Assembly: GCA_017458195.1 (NCBI GenBank)
Contig: JAFTGI010000020.1
Location: 1-40,953, forward strand
Direction of reading: 5' to 3'
Length of the DNA stretch: 40,953 nt
Source of the DNA: Prevotella sp.
GTDB lineage: Bacteria; Bacteroidota; Bacteroidia; Bacteroidales; Bacteroidaceae
In this document: one piece after another, positions 6,176 to 15,000 of the stretch
Position numbering within the stretch: position 1 is the first letter of the stretch
Layout: each line of letters starts with the position of its first letter
Translations under genes and position numbers: made by a program
The notes under the pieces: model-generated
The model's database searches: none
What the model saw: only the letters and a program-made list of their open reading frames with translations
Told to the model about the DNA's origin: nothing

Positions 6176-9082
6176 TTATTGTTGGATGATTTTCTTTGAG
6201 TTCCTAATGTAAATGCCCGTGGCGGGATGCCTGACGGGGCGGCCCTGCAGGTCGTAGGTCGCGGTGGGCTCCTGAGAGGGTGCGGCGATGGCACGGATGC
6301 TCTGCGTGGCAGCGTTCTCCAGACCGAAGAAGACGTCGTGGAGGGCATCCTCGTAGGTCTGCTGCACCAGCAGGCGGGTCTTGCCGGCCTGGTTGACCTC
6401 ATGCAGGGTGTAGTAGCCGCGGCCTTCGGCAATGCCGTTGCTGCCGGCATCCTCAAACTCCAGCATGTAGCAGTCGTCAACGTCGAGGGGCAGGTCGATG
6501 ACCTGCTTCTTGCGGGCCTCGGTGTAGGGGCCGCCCTCAGCGACGACGTCGCCGGCCGAGTTTATCAGCGCCCAGGTGATCTCCTCTGGATGCTGGTCGG
6601 TCATGATGGTCAGCCGGACCGCATTCTGGGCATGGAAGGCGTTTCTCATCTTGAATGACTTGTGCACCGACTCCTCGGTGGTGCCGTTCAGGTCGGAGAG
6701 CCAGATTTCCACGTCGTTGTCCTCACCGTCGGCCAACGTGAAGTCCTGGAAGAAGGGGGTGCGCAGGGTCTTGATGTCGAGATAGTCCATGTGGCCCGTC
6801 CAGGGCGTCTGCTGCAGCGAGCCGTTGATGCGCACGTTGATGGTGGCCGAGGTCAGGGCGTCGCGGCCAGTGTTGCGCACCGAGAGGTCGCTCATGAAGA
6901 GCGGTGTGCAGATGCGGTCGGGCGTGTTCTTTACCTGCAGGATCTTGGCGGCGCTGTTGCTGCCCGTGGGGCGCGGGGTATAGGCGGCATTGAGAACCTC
7001 ACCGGTCGAGATGTCCTGCACGAAGGTGACGATGCCCAGCTCGGTGGGGTCAGTATAGTTCTCCACCTTCCAGCTGAACGCATAGTTATAGGGCGTCACT
7101 CGGCTGAGCTCGGCCTCTAAGGCCTGGCCCTCGGCACCGCTGAGCAGTTTGCGCAGGACATAGTTCCACGAGCGCTCACCGTTGGCGGCCGGCTCATCCC
7201 ACTCGACGCGCTCCTCGACGGCAGCGACAAAGAGGCGCAGGTTGCTGCCGTCGGTGATGCCGAGCGGCAAGAGGGCGACGTCGACCGTCAGCACGTCGTC
7301 GTCGCTGAGCTGTGCCCGTGTGTCGATGTTCATCTTGGCGGCTGCCTGGAGAGCCCCGTTGACATAGATCGGAAGGTACTCTTCATAGCCCCAGGCGCCG
7401 ACATGCTCACCATCGACGCGCAGCGAGGGCACGCCCGTCACGCCGTAGTAGTCGGCGCGGGCCATCACGTCGTCCTTGCTGACAAGATAGAAGGGATCCT
7501 CGGGCGACGGGAAATTATAATGGTAGGTGATGGCCACCATCTGCCCCATGTGGTCGTAGATGGTCGCGTCGAGCGAAGGCGAGAACTCGGCGCAAGGGTC
7601 GCACGACGTGTTGGTGAACTCCTCAAAGAGCACCAGTCGCGGCGTCTGCACCACGGGGCTGCCGGTCAGCCGGAAGTTCAGGTAGAAGGAAGTCCCGTCG
7701 TAGTCGCCCTGGGCGACGCGGACCGTCTTGCCGTTCTCGTCGACCTGGAACAGCTGGTAGTAGCCGTTGCCGTAGGCGCCCTTGATGCCGTCGCCGCCGG
7801 CGTCGAGGAACTCAATCTGATAGCAGTCGTCGCCAGGCAGGTCGAGGGGAATGGTGACAAACTTGCGGGCTTCGGTGTAGGGGCCTCCCTGCTGGATGAC
7901 GTCGCCGGCCGAATTATAGAGGTTCCACGTGATTTCCTCGGGCTTCTTGTCGGTATAGATCTTCAGCTGGGCCCCGTAGTTGAGCACCACTGAATTCGCG
8001 AATGTCAGCGAGCGGCTGTTGCTCACGGCGGTCGTGCCGTTGATGTCGCTGAACCACACCTCTGCCTGGTTGCTGCCTGACTCGGTTAACTCAAAGGAGG
8101 TGAAGTTGTCAAAAGCGAGCGTGTCGCGGTCCAGATAGTTCAGCTCGCCCGTCCACGGATACTGCTTCACGACGCCGTTCACGCGGACATTGAGCGTGGC
8201 CGACGTGAGCGTGTTGGAGCCGTCGTTGCGGAAGATGACCTTGCCGTGGAAGTCGGGCGTGCAGATCAGGTCGGGCGTGTCGATGAGGTTCATCAGTGCC
8301 AGGCGGTTCATGCCCTCGGCATCGGGGCCGATGTAGGCGGTGCAGAGCACCTCACGCGTCTCAATGTCCTGAACGAAGGCCACGACGCCGAGCTGTGAGA
8401 GGTCGTCGAAGCAGTCGTCGGTCCATTCTGACTCGACGAGGAAGGTCATCACGCCGTTGAAGACAATGGTGCCGTCGGGGCCGGTCAGCATCTTGCGCAG
8501 CGTGTAGTTCAGCTCGCGCTCACCGTTGGAGAAGGGGGTCTTGCGTTCCAGGTGCTCCTCGATGACCGCCACGTTGAGCCGCAGGTTCTCATTATTCTCC
8601 GTTGTGGTCAGGTTTGTGGTCAGGTTGTTTTGCGCACCGGACACGCGGACCTTGAGCTGGTGGCCGACGAGCTCCTTGCTGACCTCGATGGAATAATCCT
8701 GCGGCTGCTGCAGACAGTAGTCGATGGCCGTGTTCATATAGCTGTAGGAGCGGTCAGAAATCTCGGTGCCGTTGACGATGGTCGTGGGCACGCCGGTGAC
8801 ATTATAATAGTCGACCTTGGCCTGCTGCGTCTCCTTGTCGTAGAGATAGAACTCGTCGTTCTTGTCGGGATAGCCGGAATGATACTTGATGGCGATGCAG
8901 TCGCCCAGCCGGTAATGAATGGCCGAGTCGAGCACTGGCGACCAAGAGGCGCAGGGCCCGCAGCCCGTGTTGGTGAACTCCTCGACCAGCACCAGCCGCT
9001 TGGCAGCCGGTGAGCGACGCTGTGCCGTGGCCATGGTCAGAACCATCAGACCAGCCGTCAGCAATAATAATGTTTTTTTCAT
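6176..9082 (-). CDS. Secreted Omp28-type protein with two thioredoxin-like units
   Basis: The 968-residue product has a signal peptide (MKKTLLLLTAGLMVLTMATA) and two copies of an Omp28-like unit of about 450 residues. Each begins with a thioredoxin-like domain: RLVLVEEFTNTGCGPC (C41 and C44) and, near residue 481, RLVLFEEFTNTSCDPC. Both copies keep the CxxC pair and a downstream GVP (cis-proline) motif. Each unit then has a beta region ending in very similar text, such as GPYTEARK and a DDCY-L-EF-DAG segment. The end, YDLQGRPVRHPATGIYIRN, is a sorting tail. It is the first gene of the operon, with a -7 box 35 bases upstream. Omp28 proteins are outer-membrane or extracellular and poorly understood; thiol-disulfide exchange is possible from the CxxC motifs but unproven. 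The duplication itself is obvious. Confidence 0.82.
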   Translation of the reverse strand: MKKTLLLLTAGLMVLTMATAQRRSPAAKRLVLVEEFTNTGCGPCASWSPVLDSAIHYRLGDCIAIKYHSGYPDKNDEFYLYDKETQQAKVDYYNVTGVPTTIVNGTEISDRSYSYMNTAIDYCLQQPQDYSIEVSKELVGHQLKVRVSGAQNNLTTNLTTTENNENLRLNVAVIEEHLERKTPFSNGERELNYTLRKMLTGPDGTIVFNGVMTFLVESEWTDDCFDDLSQLGVVAFVQDIETREVLCTAYIGPDAEGMNRLALMNLIDTPDLICTPDFHGKVIFRNDGSNTLTSATLNVRVNGVVKQYPWTGELNYLDRDTLAFDNFTSFELTESGSNQAEVWFSDINGTTAVSNSRSLTFANSVVLNYGAQLKIYTDKKPEEITWNLYNSAGDVIQQGGPYTEARKFVTIPLDLPGDDCYQIEFLDAGGDGIKGAYGNGYYQLFQVDENGKTVRVAQGDYDGTSFYLNFRLTGSPVVQTPRLVLFEEFTNTSCDPCAEFSPSLDATIYDHMGQMVAITYHYNFPSPEDPFYLVSKDDVMARADYYGVTGVPSLRVDGEHVGAWGYEEYLPIYVNGALQAAAKMNIDTRAQLSDDDVLTVDVALLPLGITDGSNLRLFVAAVEERVEWDEPAANGERSWNYVLRKLLSGAEGQALEAELSRVTPYNYAFSWKVENYTDPTELGIVTFVQDISTGEVLNAAYTPRPTGSNSAAKILQVKNTPDRICTPLFMSDLSVRNTGRDALTSATINVRINGSLQQTPWTGHMDYLDIKTLRTPFFQDFTLADGEDNDVEIWLSDLNGTTEESVHKSFKMRNAFHAQNAVRLTIMTDQHPEEITWALINSAGDVVAEGGPYTEARKKQVIDLPLDVDDCYMLEFEDAGSNGIAEGRGYYTLHEVNQAGKTRLLVQQTYEDALHDVFFGLENAATQSIRAIAAPSQEPTATYDLQGRPVRHPATGIYIRNSKKIIQQ

Positions 9083-9116
9083 GATAGTTTTATATCTAGA
9101 ATACTTGTTTACGATG

Positions 9117-9124
9117 CAAAATTA
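9117..9124 (-). promoter_or_regulatory. -7 promoter box for the secreted-protein operon
   Basis: The minus strand reads TAATTTTG, matching the Bacteroidota -7 consensus TAnnTTTG, 35 bases before the start at 9082. A TTTG at 9143-9140 could be the -33 box, but the spacing is shorter than usual. Confidence 0.55.
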
Positions 9125-9221
9125 AAAAAAATCCGCAAACAAACTTTCAATTTGAGACAAATATGTTTTTCATTTCGCGAAATAACAACTCAAAAAAGTG
9201 ATAACGACGACGGCAGGAAAC

Positions 9222-9272
9222 AAAAAACAGCGGTTTCATCGGAGTTAACTCACGATGAAACCGCTGTTTTTT
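9222..9272. terminator. Perfect 20-bp bidirectional terminator hairpin after kduD
   Basis: AAAAAACAGCGGTTTCATCG (9222-9241) pairs perfectly with 9253-9272, giving a U-run in either direction. The loop contains the palindrome GAGTTAACTC. It lies 17 bases beyond the kduD stop, so it mainly serves kduD on the minus strand. It shares CGGTTTCATCGGAGTT with the terminator at 978-1023. Confidence 0.88.
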
Positions 9273-9288
9273 GATATTGACGAAATAC

Positions 9289-10092
9289 TTAGGAGGGCTG
9301 CTTGCCGATGTAGGCCAGGATGCCACCGTCGACGTAGAGCACATGACCGTTGACAGCGTCGGAGGCGTGCGAGGCCAGGAAGACGGCGGGACCACCAAGC
9401 TCACTCGGGTCGAGCCAGCGGCCGGCGGGCGTCTTGGCGCAGATGAACGAGTCGAACGGATGGCGTGAGCCGTCGGGCTGGCGCTCACGCAGCGGAGCGG
9501 TCTGGGGCGTAGCGATGTAGCCCGGGCCGATGCCGTTGCACTGGATGTTGTATTCGCCGTACTCCGAGCAGATGTTGCGGGTCAGCATCTTCAGGCCGCC
9601 CTTGGCAGCAGCGTAGGCCGAGACGGTCTCGCGGCCGAGCTCCGACATCATCGAGCAGATGTTGATGATCTTGCCCTCGCGGCGCTCCATCATCTCGGGG
9701 ATGACGGCGCTGGAGCAGATGAACGGACCGACGAGGTCGATGTCGATGACCTGCTGGAACTCAGCGCGCTTCATCTCGTGCATGGGGATGCGCTTGATGA
9801 TGCCGGCGTTGTTGACGAGGATGTCGATCTGGCCTACCTCCTGGTGGATCTTCTCCACGAGGGCCTTCACGTCGTCCTCCTTCGTCACGTCGCAGACGTA
9901 GCCCTTCACGTTCTCAATGCCGGCCTCGCGGTAGTTGTCGAGTCCGCGCTGCAGTGCAACCTCATTGATGTCGTTGAAGATGATGTTCTTGATACCTGCT
10001 GCAACGAAAGCTTTCGCAATGTTGAAGCCAATGCCGTAAGATGCGCCGGTGATCCAGGCGTTCTTACCCTCTAATGAAAACAAGTTTGCCAT
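9289..10092 (-). CDS. kduD: KduD-like 2-deoxy-D-gluconate / 2-dehydro-3-deoxygluconate 5-dehydrogenase (SDR)
   Basis: The 267-residue protein is a classical short-chain dehydrogenase. It has the dinucleotide-binding motif TGASYGIG (15-22), NNAG (94-97), S147 and the catalytic YxxxK pair Y160 and K164. The position usually held by the catalytic Asn reads IDIDL, with Asp. KduD interconverts 2,5-diketo-3-deoxygluconate and 2-keto-3-deoxygluconate with NAD(H) in the cytoplasm, the step after KduI in unsaturated-uronate breakdown. I chose ATG at 10092 (MANLFSLEGK). A longer frame to 10182 would translate the octamer repeats and is unlikely. kduI lies upstream on the same strand, with a 563-base gap that contains an inverted-repeat element. 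Annotation as gluconate 5-dehydrogenase is a common alternative for this family. Confidence 0.9.
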   Translation of the reverse strand: MANLFSLEGKNAWITGASYGIGFNIAKAFVAAGIKNIIFNDINEVALQRGLDNYREAGIENVKGYVCDVTKEDDVKALVEKIHQEVGQIDILVNNAGIIKRIPMHEMKRAEFQQVIDIDLVGPFICSSAVIPEMMERREGKIINICSMMSELGRETVSAYAAAKGGLKMLTRNICSEYGEYNIQCNGIGPGYIATPQTAPLRERQPDGSRHPFDSFICAKTPAGRWLDPSELGGPAVFLASHASDAVNGHVLYVDGGILAYIGKQPS

Positions 10093-10105
10093 TGTTGTTG
10101 TTTGT

Positions 10106-10642
10106 TTTAGGAGTTTAGGAGTTTGGGAGTTTAGGAGTTTAGACGATAGTCTTTGTTCCATGGATGCCCTGAGTCCTTTCACTCGATGTTATTACTTGAT
10201 ACCATTATTATTTAAAATTCCATTACAATAAGCCGTCAGCAGCCTGCCAGCTTCTTCTATACTTGAAGAAAGCAATTCGCTTTCGTCATCGTCAATATAT
10301 CCTAAATCTTTTGATAAGATGATATAATTCATGCATTCAGCCATACTTCCCTCAGAGATGTTCAGAAATCTCAGTTTGTCCATCTTGCTCATTTCTTATA
10401 ACCTTCCGCTATATTTGCTCCGATTGAAACAGCTGCCCTTCTGAACTGTGACGTCAGTCCATAGCGTTCGTCCTCAGGAAAATGTTTAGTCGTTCTATAG
10501 ACCAGGAGCGTGAAGTCATGGGCTTTTTGCCAGGCATATATGTTCCGAAAAGTAAAAGTAGCCATAATAAGAAATACAATTATTATCGAATCGTAATACT
10601 AACGTCTAAACTCCTAAACTCCTAAACTCCTAAACTCCTAAA
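10106..10642. mobile_element. IVS-like element bounded by 45-bp octamer-repeat inverted arms
   Basis: The left arm (10106-10150) and right arm (10598-10642) are inverted copies matching at 43 of 45 positions. Each is four TTTAGGAG octamers (one altered to TTTGGGAG on the left) followed by TTTAGACG(A/T)TAGT. The 447-base interior carries a split four-helix-bundle gene on the minus strand, in the same direction as the flanking kduI and kduD. Genuine 23S rRNA intervening sequences also have inverted ends and may encode this protein family, but this copy lies between protein genes. A short copy without ORF, with the same inner ends, lies at 772-908. Whether it moves or is cut from RNA is not known. 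Confidence 0.7.
10192..10565 (-). pseudogene. Split four-helix-bundle (23S rRNA IVS / S23 type) protein gene
   Basis: Two reading frames together match one four-helix-bundle protein of about 124 residues, the normal family size. The first (10565-10389, 58 residues) starts MATFTFRNIYAWQKAHDFT and ends RRAAVSIGANIAEGYKK then stop. The second (10392-10192, 66 residues) continues with MSKMDKLRFLNISEGSMAE and YIILSKDLGYID. The N-terminal half carries the hallmark IGANIAEG and the C-terminal half the FLNIxxGS-E segment. The frames differ by -1 and overlap as ATGA (10392-10389). No classical slippery heptamer is present, so a one-base deletion is the simplest reading. Translational coupling giving two half-proteins is an alternative. 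The function of this family outside rRNA intervening sequences is unknown. Confidence 0.82.
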
Positions 10643-10655
10643 CTTCTTAAATTCC

Positions 10656-11498
10656 CTAAAGCAAATCGCAGATTTGCGAAAAGTCTTGGTCTGAATAGTC
10701 AAGATTTTCGCCGCCCATGCCCCAGATGAACGTGTAGTTGTGGGTGGCGGCGGCGCTGTGGATGCTCCATTCGGGCGAGAGGACAGCCTGCTCGGTGCGC
10801 ATCCAGATGTGGCGCGTCTCCTGCGGCTCACCCATGAAGTGGCAGACGGCCTGCTCCTCGGGCAGCTCGAAGTAGAAATAAGCCTCCATGCGGCGCAGGT
10901 GGGTGTGCGCGGGCATCGTGTTCCACACCGAACCCGGAGCGAGCTCGGTCATGCCCATCTGCAGCTGACAGGTGGGCAGCACCTGATTGACGAGCATCTT
11001 GTTGATGGAGCGCTCGTTAGACATCTCGAGGCTTCCCATGTGGGCCACGACGGCGTCCTGCTTCGTCACCTTGCGGCAGGGATAGGCGGCGTGGGCCGTG
11101 GTGGAGTTGAAGTAGAACTTGGCCGGCCGCGCCGGGTCAAGGGAACTGAAGACGACGTCGCGGTCGCCGCGGCCGATGTAGAGAGCCTCCTTGAAGCTGA
11201 GCTCGAACACGTCGCCGCCGACGCTGACCCGCCCCGGTCCGCCGACGTTGTAGATGCCCACCTCGCGGCGCTCCGTGAACCAGCGGGCCCGCAGCGGGTC
11301 GATGGCCTCGAGCGGGAGCGCCTCGCCGACGGGCATGGCGCCGCCGACAATCATGCGGTCGTACATCGAGTAGACCATGTTGACCTCGTCGGGCGCAAAG
11401 AGCCGTTCGATGAGAAAGTCGCGGCGCAGTCGGGTGGTATCATAGTGACGGGCATCCTCGGGATGAGCCGCATAGCGCACTTCATAGTTTGTCTTCAT
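10656..11498 (-). CDS. kduI: 5-dehydro-4-deoxy-D-glucuronate isomerase (KduI)
   Basis: The 280-residue protein matches KduI along its whole length. KduI is the cytoplasmic zinc enzyme that isomerises 4-deoxy-L-threo-5-hexosulose uronate (from unsaturated galacturonate or glucuronate) to 2,5-diketo-3-deoxygluconate. The cupin metal site is visible as H198, H200 and E205 in HTHLRRMEAYFYF, with H247 in SIHSAAATHNY. The C-terminal WGMGGEN-DYSDQD segment is also characteristic. The start at 11498 (MKTNYEVRYA) is the natural family start. A TATCTTTG -7 box lies 30 bases upstream. kduD follows on the same strand after the inverted-repeat element, so they probably share a transcript unless that element terminates it. 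Confidence 0.96.
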   Translation of the reverse strand: MKTNYEVRYAAHPEDARHYDTTRLRRDFLIERLFAPDEVNMVYSMYDRMIVGGAMPVGEALPLEAIDPLRARWFTERREVGIYNVGGPGRVSVGGDVFELSFKEALYIGRGDRDVVFSSLDPARPAKFYFNSTTAHAAYPCRKVTKQDAVVAHMGSLEMSNERSINKMLVNQVLPTCQLQMGMTELAPGSVWNTMPAHTHLRRMEAYFYFELPEEQAVCHFMGEPQETRHIWMRTEQAVLSPEWSIHSAAATHNYTFIWGMGGENLDYSDQDFSQICDLL

Positions 11499-11527
11499 TT
11501 TCCTTCAGTATTTTGATTTGTTGAGCG

Positions 11528-11535
11528 CAAAGATA
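11528..11535 (-). promoter_or_regulatory. -7 promoter box for kduI
   Basis: The minus strand reads TATCTTTG, an exact TAnnTTTG match, 30 bases before the kduI start. No good TTTG -33 box is seen at the usual spacing. The same octamer precedes the genes starting at 16368 and 40474. Confidence 0.6.
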
Positions 11536-11620
11536 CAAAATAAAATTCATATCGCGCTCTAATTAAATACGTTTTAAAATAGATTAATACTTGGTCGGAG
11601 CGGAAATTCGGATTAATTCG

Positions 11621-11628
11621 TAACTTTG
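11621..11628 (+). promoter_or_regulatory. -7 promoter box for the yccF-like gene
   Basis: TAACTTTG matches TAnnTTTG and lies 28 bases before the ATG at 11656. The -33 region is weak. With the kduI box at 11528-11535 it makes a divergent promoter region. Confidence 0.5.
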
Positions 11629-11655
11629 CAGCGGAAAAAACCAATCAACATCGAC

Positions 11656-12024
11656 ATGAAGACAATAGGAAACATCATCTGGGTTGTGTTTGGCGGGCTG
11701 GAGATCGCCATCGAGTATTTCCTGGGCGGACTGGCCATGATGCTGACCATCATCGGCATCCCCTTCGGACTGCAGAGCATGAAGCTGGGCTTGCTGGCCG
11801 TCTGGCCCTTCGGCTCGGAAATCAGGGACAAGGAGTCGAAGGCCGGCTGCCTGAACATGGTGATGAACGTGGTGTGGTTCTTCGTCGGGGGCGTCTGGAT
11901 ATGGCTCACCCACATCGGCTTCGGCCTCCTGTTCTACATCACCATCGTCGGCATTCCCTTCGGGCGCATGCACTTCAGGCTGGCGCGCCTGGCCCTGTCG
12001 CCCTTCGGTAAGGAGGTGGTATAG
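11656..12024 (+). CDS. YccF-family inner membrane protein
   Basis: The 122-residue protein contains two copies of the YccF domain (DUF307). The first carries NIIWVVFGG then GIPFGLQSMKLGLLAVWPFG; the second NVVWFFVGGVWIW then GIPFGRMHFRLARLALSPFG. The repeated GIPFG and (W/S)PFG motifs and the hydrophobic stretches are diagnostic. It should lie in the inner membrane with about four membrane-spanning segments. Its function is not established. I chose ATG at 11656 over an upstream in-frame start at 11626 because the latter falls inside the likely -7 box. It is a single plus-strand gene among minus-strand genes, and its 3' end is part of a hairpin shared with the converging gene. Confidence 0.9.
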   Translation: MKTIGNIIWVVFGGLEIAIEYFLGGLAMMLTIIGIPFGLQSMKLGLLAVWPFGSEIRDKESKAGCLNMVMNVVWFFVGGVWIWLTHIGFGLLFYITIVGIPFGRMHFRLARLALSPFGKEVV

Positions 12025-12055
12025 TGAAGCCGTGCGCTTCACTGCCCACCTCCCT
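12011..12055. terminator. Two-tier hairpin between convergent genes
   Basis: An inner perfect 8-bp stem (AGTGAAGC 12023-12030, GCTTCACT 12036-12043, loop CGTGC) is extended by an outer stem pairing GGAGGTGG (12012-12019) with CCACCTCC (12046-12053). TTTATTCTATT follows in the plus direction. The hairpin includes the last codons and stop of the yccF-like gene and lies 6 bases from the stop of the converging gene, so it probably terminates both. Confidence 0.65.
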
Positions 12056-12060
12056 TTATT

Positions 12061-15000
12061 CTATTCATTTCCAAGCACAATATTCACCAGTTTCGTCACG
12101 TCGGCGATGGTCACTGAGCCGTCGCCGTTCACGTCAGTCAGTTTAGGATTGCTATTCGGCGTCTTACCGAGGACAATGTCCACGAGGGCCTGCACGTCAG
12201 CATCCGTAATCGATCCGTCCTTGTCGACGTCGCCCACCTTAAGAGACGCCACATCGGTCAGATAACCAGGCCAGCCATTTTTGCCGTCGATGCGAGCGTA
12301 ATCGAGGTCATTCCAACCGTTTATATAGTGGGTATCATTACCGCCGACAAGGTTATTGCAGTAGCTGAACATTTCATAATTCGGATCTTGGTAGGGTGTA
12401 TGAGCAATACCATTTGTCGTCCAGCCGTCACCCGCAAAGATCGTAGTAAGATTCTCGCACCCGCAGAACATCCACTCCATGTTGGTAACTCTCGCAGTAT
12501 TGAAACTGCCCAGATTGAGCAATTTGAGGCCGGAACATGATTCGAACATAAATGACATGTCGGTGACCTTCTCGGTGTTGAACGCACTCAAGTCGAGTTC
12601 AGTCAGTCCGGTGCACCCCTGGAACATGCCAGCCATGCTGGTGACGTTCTCGGTGTTAAACCTCAAATCGAGCGAAGTAAGGCCCTCACAACCATTGAAC
12701 ATACCACCCATGTTGGTCACTGCGCCAGTGTCAAAGTTCTCGAGGCCTGTGATACTGGTCAGGTTATCGCAACTTTGGAACATGTAGTACATTGAAGCGA
12801 CCTTCTCGGTGTTGAGCGTGCTCACGTCGAGTTCGGTCAGGTTGGAACAGCCGCTGAACATCTGATACATGGTGGTCACCTCGCGCGTGTTCAGATACTC
12901 AAGTCCTTCGATGGTTGTGAGCTGACGCATGCTGAACCAATGAGCGGTGCTGGTGGGACGTGCAGAGGCGAACGAGGGGTCGAACACCACCTTCGTGACG
13001 TTGCCGAGGATATCCCTCCAGCCGGGAGCCTCATCGCCTGTGTTGAGGAAGTAGGTGTTCGACGGTCTTGAAGCGCGCTCGCTGTCCTGATAGAACGTCA
13101 GCACGCCATCAGCATAGACGGCATAAGCCTCGGTGGGCGACGAGAAGTAGCCAGGATCGTCGGGCGCATCCACGTGGGCGTAGGCCTTGTCGGTATGGGC
13201 GGCATCGTAGGTAGTGCCCAGACGGCCTTCGATGGAGGAGCACCCGTCGAACATGCCTTCGCTGCTGGTGACGGCATCCGTGCTCCAATGCTGACCGACA
13301 TTCACCGTGGTGAGGTCGGTGCACTGGCTGAACATCCCGGCCATGTCGGTCACCTTTTTAGTGTTGAACGTGCTCAGGTCGAGGATCGAGAGGTAGTCGC
13401 AGCCGCTGAACATCGAGTTCATGTCCGTCACATTCTCGGTGTTGAGCATGCTCACGTCGAGGTTCTCCAACGATTCGCAACCGCTGAACATCTGCCTCAT
13501 GGTGGTCACGTTGGCGGTGTTCATGTTGTCCATGTCGGTAATCTTGTTCACGCGGCGCAGGCCCTCGAACCAGCGATAAGTCGACTGTGGATTTGCCTTG
13601 GCGAACGAGGCGTCGAAGACCACCGTCCTGACGTTGTTCTTCACCTCGTCGAGGTTCCACTTCGGAGTGCTCAGCCCCACGTTCAGCCTGAACACCTGCC
13701 CGCTGCGGGTGCTGCCAAGCTGGTCGCAGTAGAAGGTCAGCGTGCGGTTGTCGTAAACGGCATAGGCAGGCGACGTCAGATAGCCTTCGGTTCCGATAAT
13801 AGCATACCACCTATTGATGTCATAGTAGTTGTAGGTCTTTCCGTATTCGCCCACGAGTTTTGTGCAACCCTCGAACATATCTCCGGCACCCATGTAAGTA
13901 TCAACATGGCTCATGTCCCATCCGTCGCCTACATGGATAGTGACGAGCTGGTTGCACTTGTAAAACATCTCATGTGCATAGGCCACATTACCTGTGTTGA
14001 AGGCGCTCAAGTCGAGAACAGTAAGCCCTGTGCAGTTGGCAAACATAGACGTCATGGTGGTCACCTTGCTGGTGTTGAACGCCATCAGGTCGAGTTGGGT
14101 CAGGCCCGTACAGCCACTGAACATGGCCGACATGTTGGTCACCTCTTCGGTGTTGAGGTTGCCGATGCCCTCAATGTCCTTCAGGGCGCTCATGCCTTCA
14201 AACCAGGAGCGGGTGCTCGTAGGACGGGTGAAGGCAAACGAGGGGTCGATGGTCACGTTGCTGATGCTGGCTGCATCCGCTGTCCAGGCGGGCTGCGCGC
14301 CGGCAGCCTTCAGGTCGTAGGTGGTGACACCGGTGCGCTGACGTCTGTTGCCGTCGTTGATGAAGGTCAGCGTGCCGTCGGTAAGGAACACGTAAGGCCG
14401 ATAGCTCAGATAGCCCTTCGCCTCTCCGTCGGCAACGGCATACGCACCGCCTCCGTTGTTCTCCTGGGCATAGGCCGTGCCGTTGCTGCCCTTCAGCAAT
14501 GAGCAGCCGTCGAACATCTGGGTGGAGTTCGCTGCCGTCACGCCCGTGACATCCCAAAGCGTGGTGATGTAGATGGTGGTCAGCTGCGGACAGTTATAGA
14601 ACATCTTAGCCGTCTTTGTCACGCTCCGTGTGTCGAAAGTGGAGAGGTCCAGCTCGGTCAGCGATGAGCAGCCCGAGAACATTCCCGACACGTCGGTGAC
14701 TTTCTCGGTGTTGAGCGGGCTCACGTCGATGCTGGTCAGAGCCTTGCAGCCGGCAAACATATAACTCATATTGGTGACACCATCGGTGTTGAACGTGCTC
14801 ACGTCGAGGCTGGTCAAGGCTTTGCAGCCGTTGAACATGTTGCTCATGTCGGTGACCTTTTCGGTATTGAAGCCACTGAGATCTATCGAAGCCAGTTTCT
14901 CGCAGCCATTGAACATCCCCGAGCAGTTATCCAACCTCACATCGTCCCACATCGCGAGGCTGGTCAGTGAGGAGCAGCCCGAGAACATGTCGGTTGCATT

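Noticed and set aside
9289..10182. Longer start for the kduD gene at 10182
   Set aside because: The extra 30 residues translate the octamer repeat arm, and the SDR family begins at MANLFSLEGK (ATG 10092).
10385..10400. Programmed -1 ribosomal frameshift in the four-helix-bundle gene
   Set aside because: No slippery heptamer of the X XXY YYZ type is present; re-initiation at ATGA or a one-base deletion is simpler.
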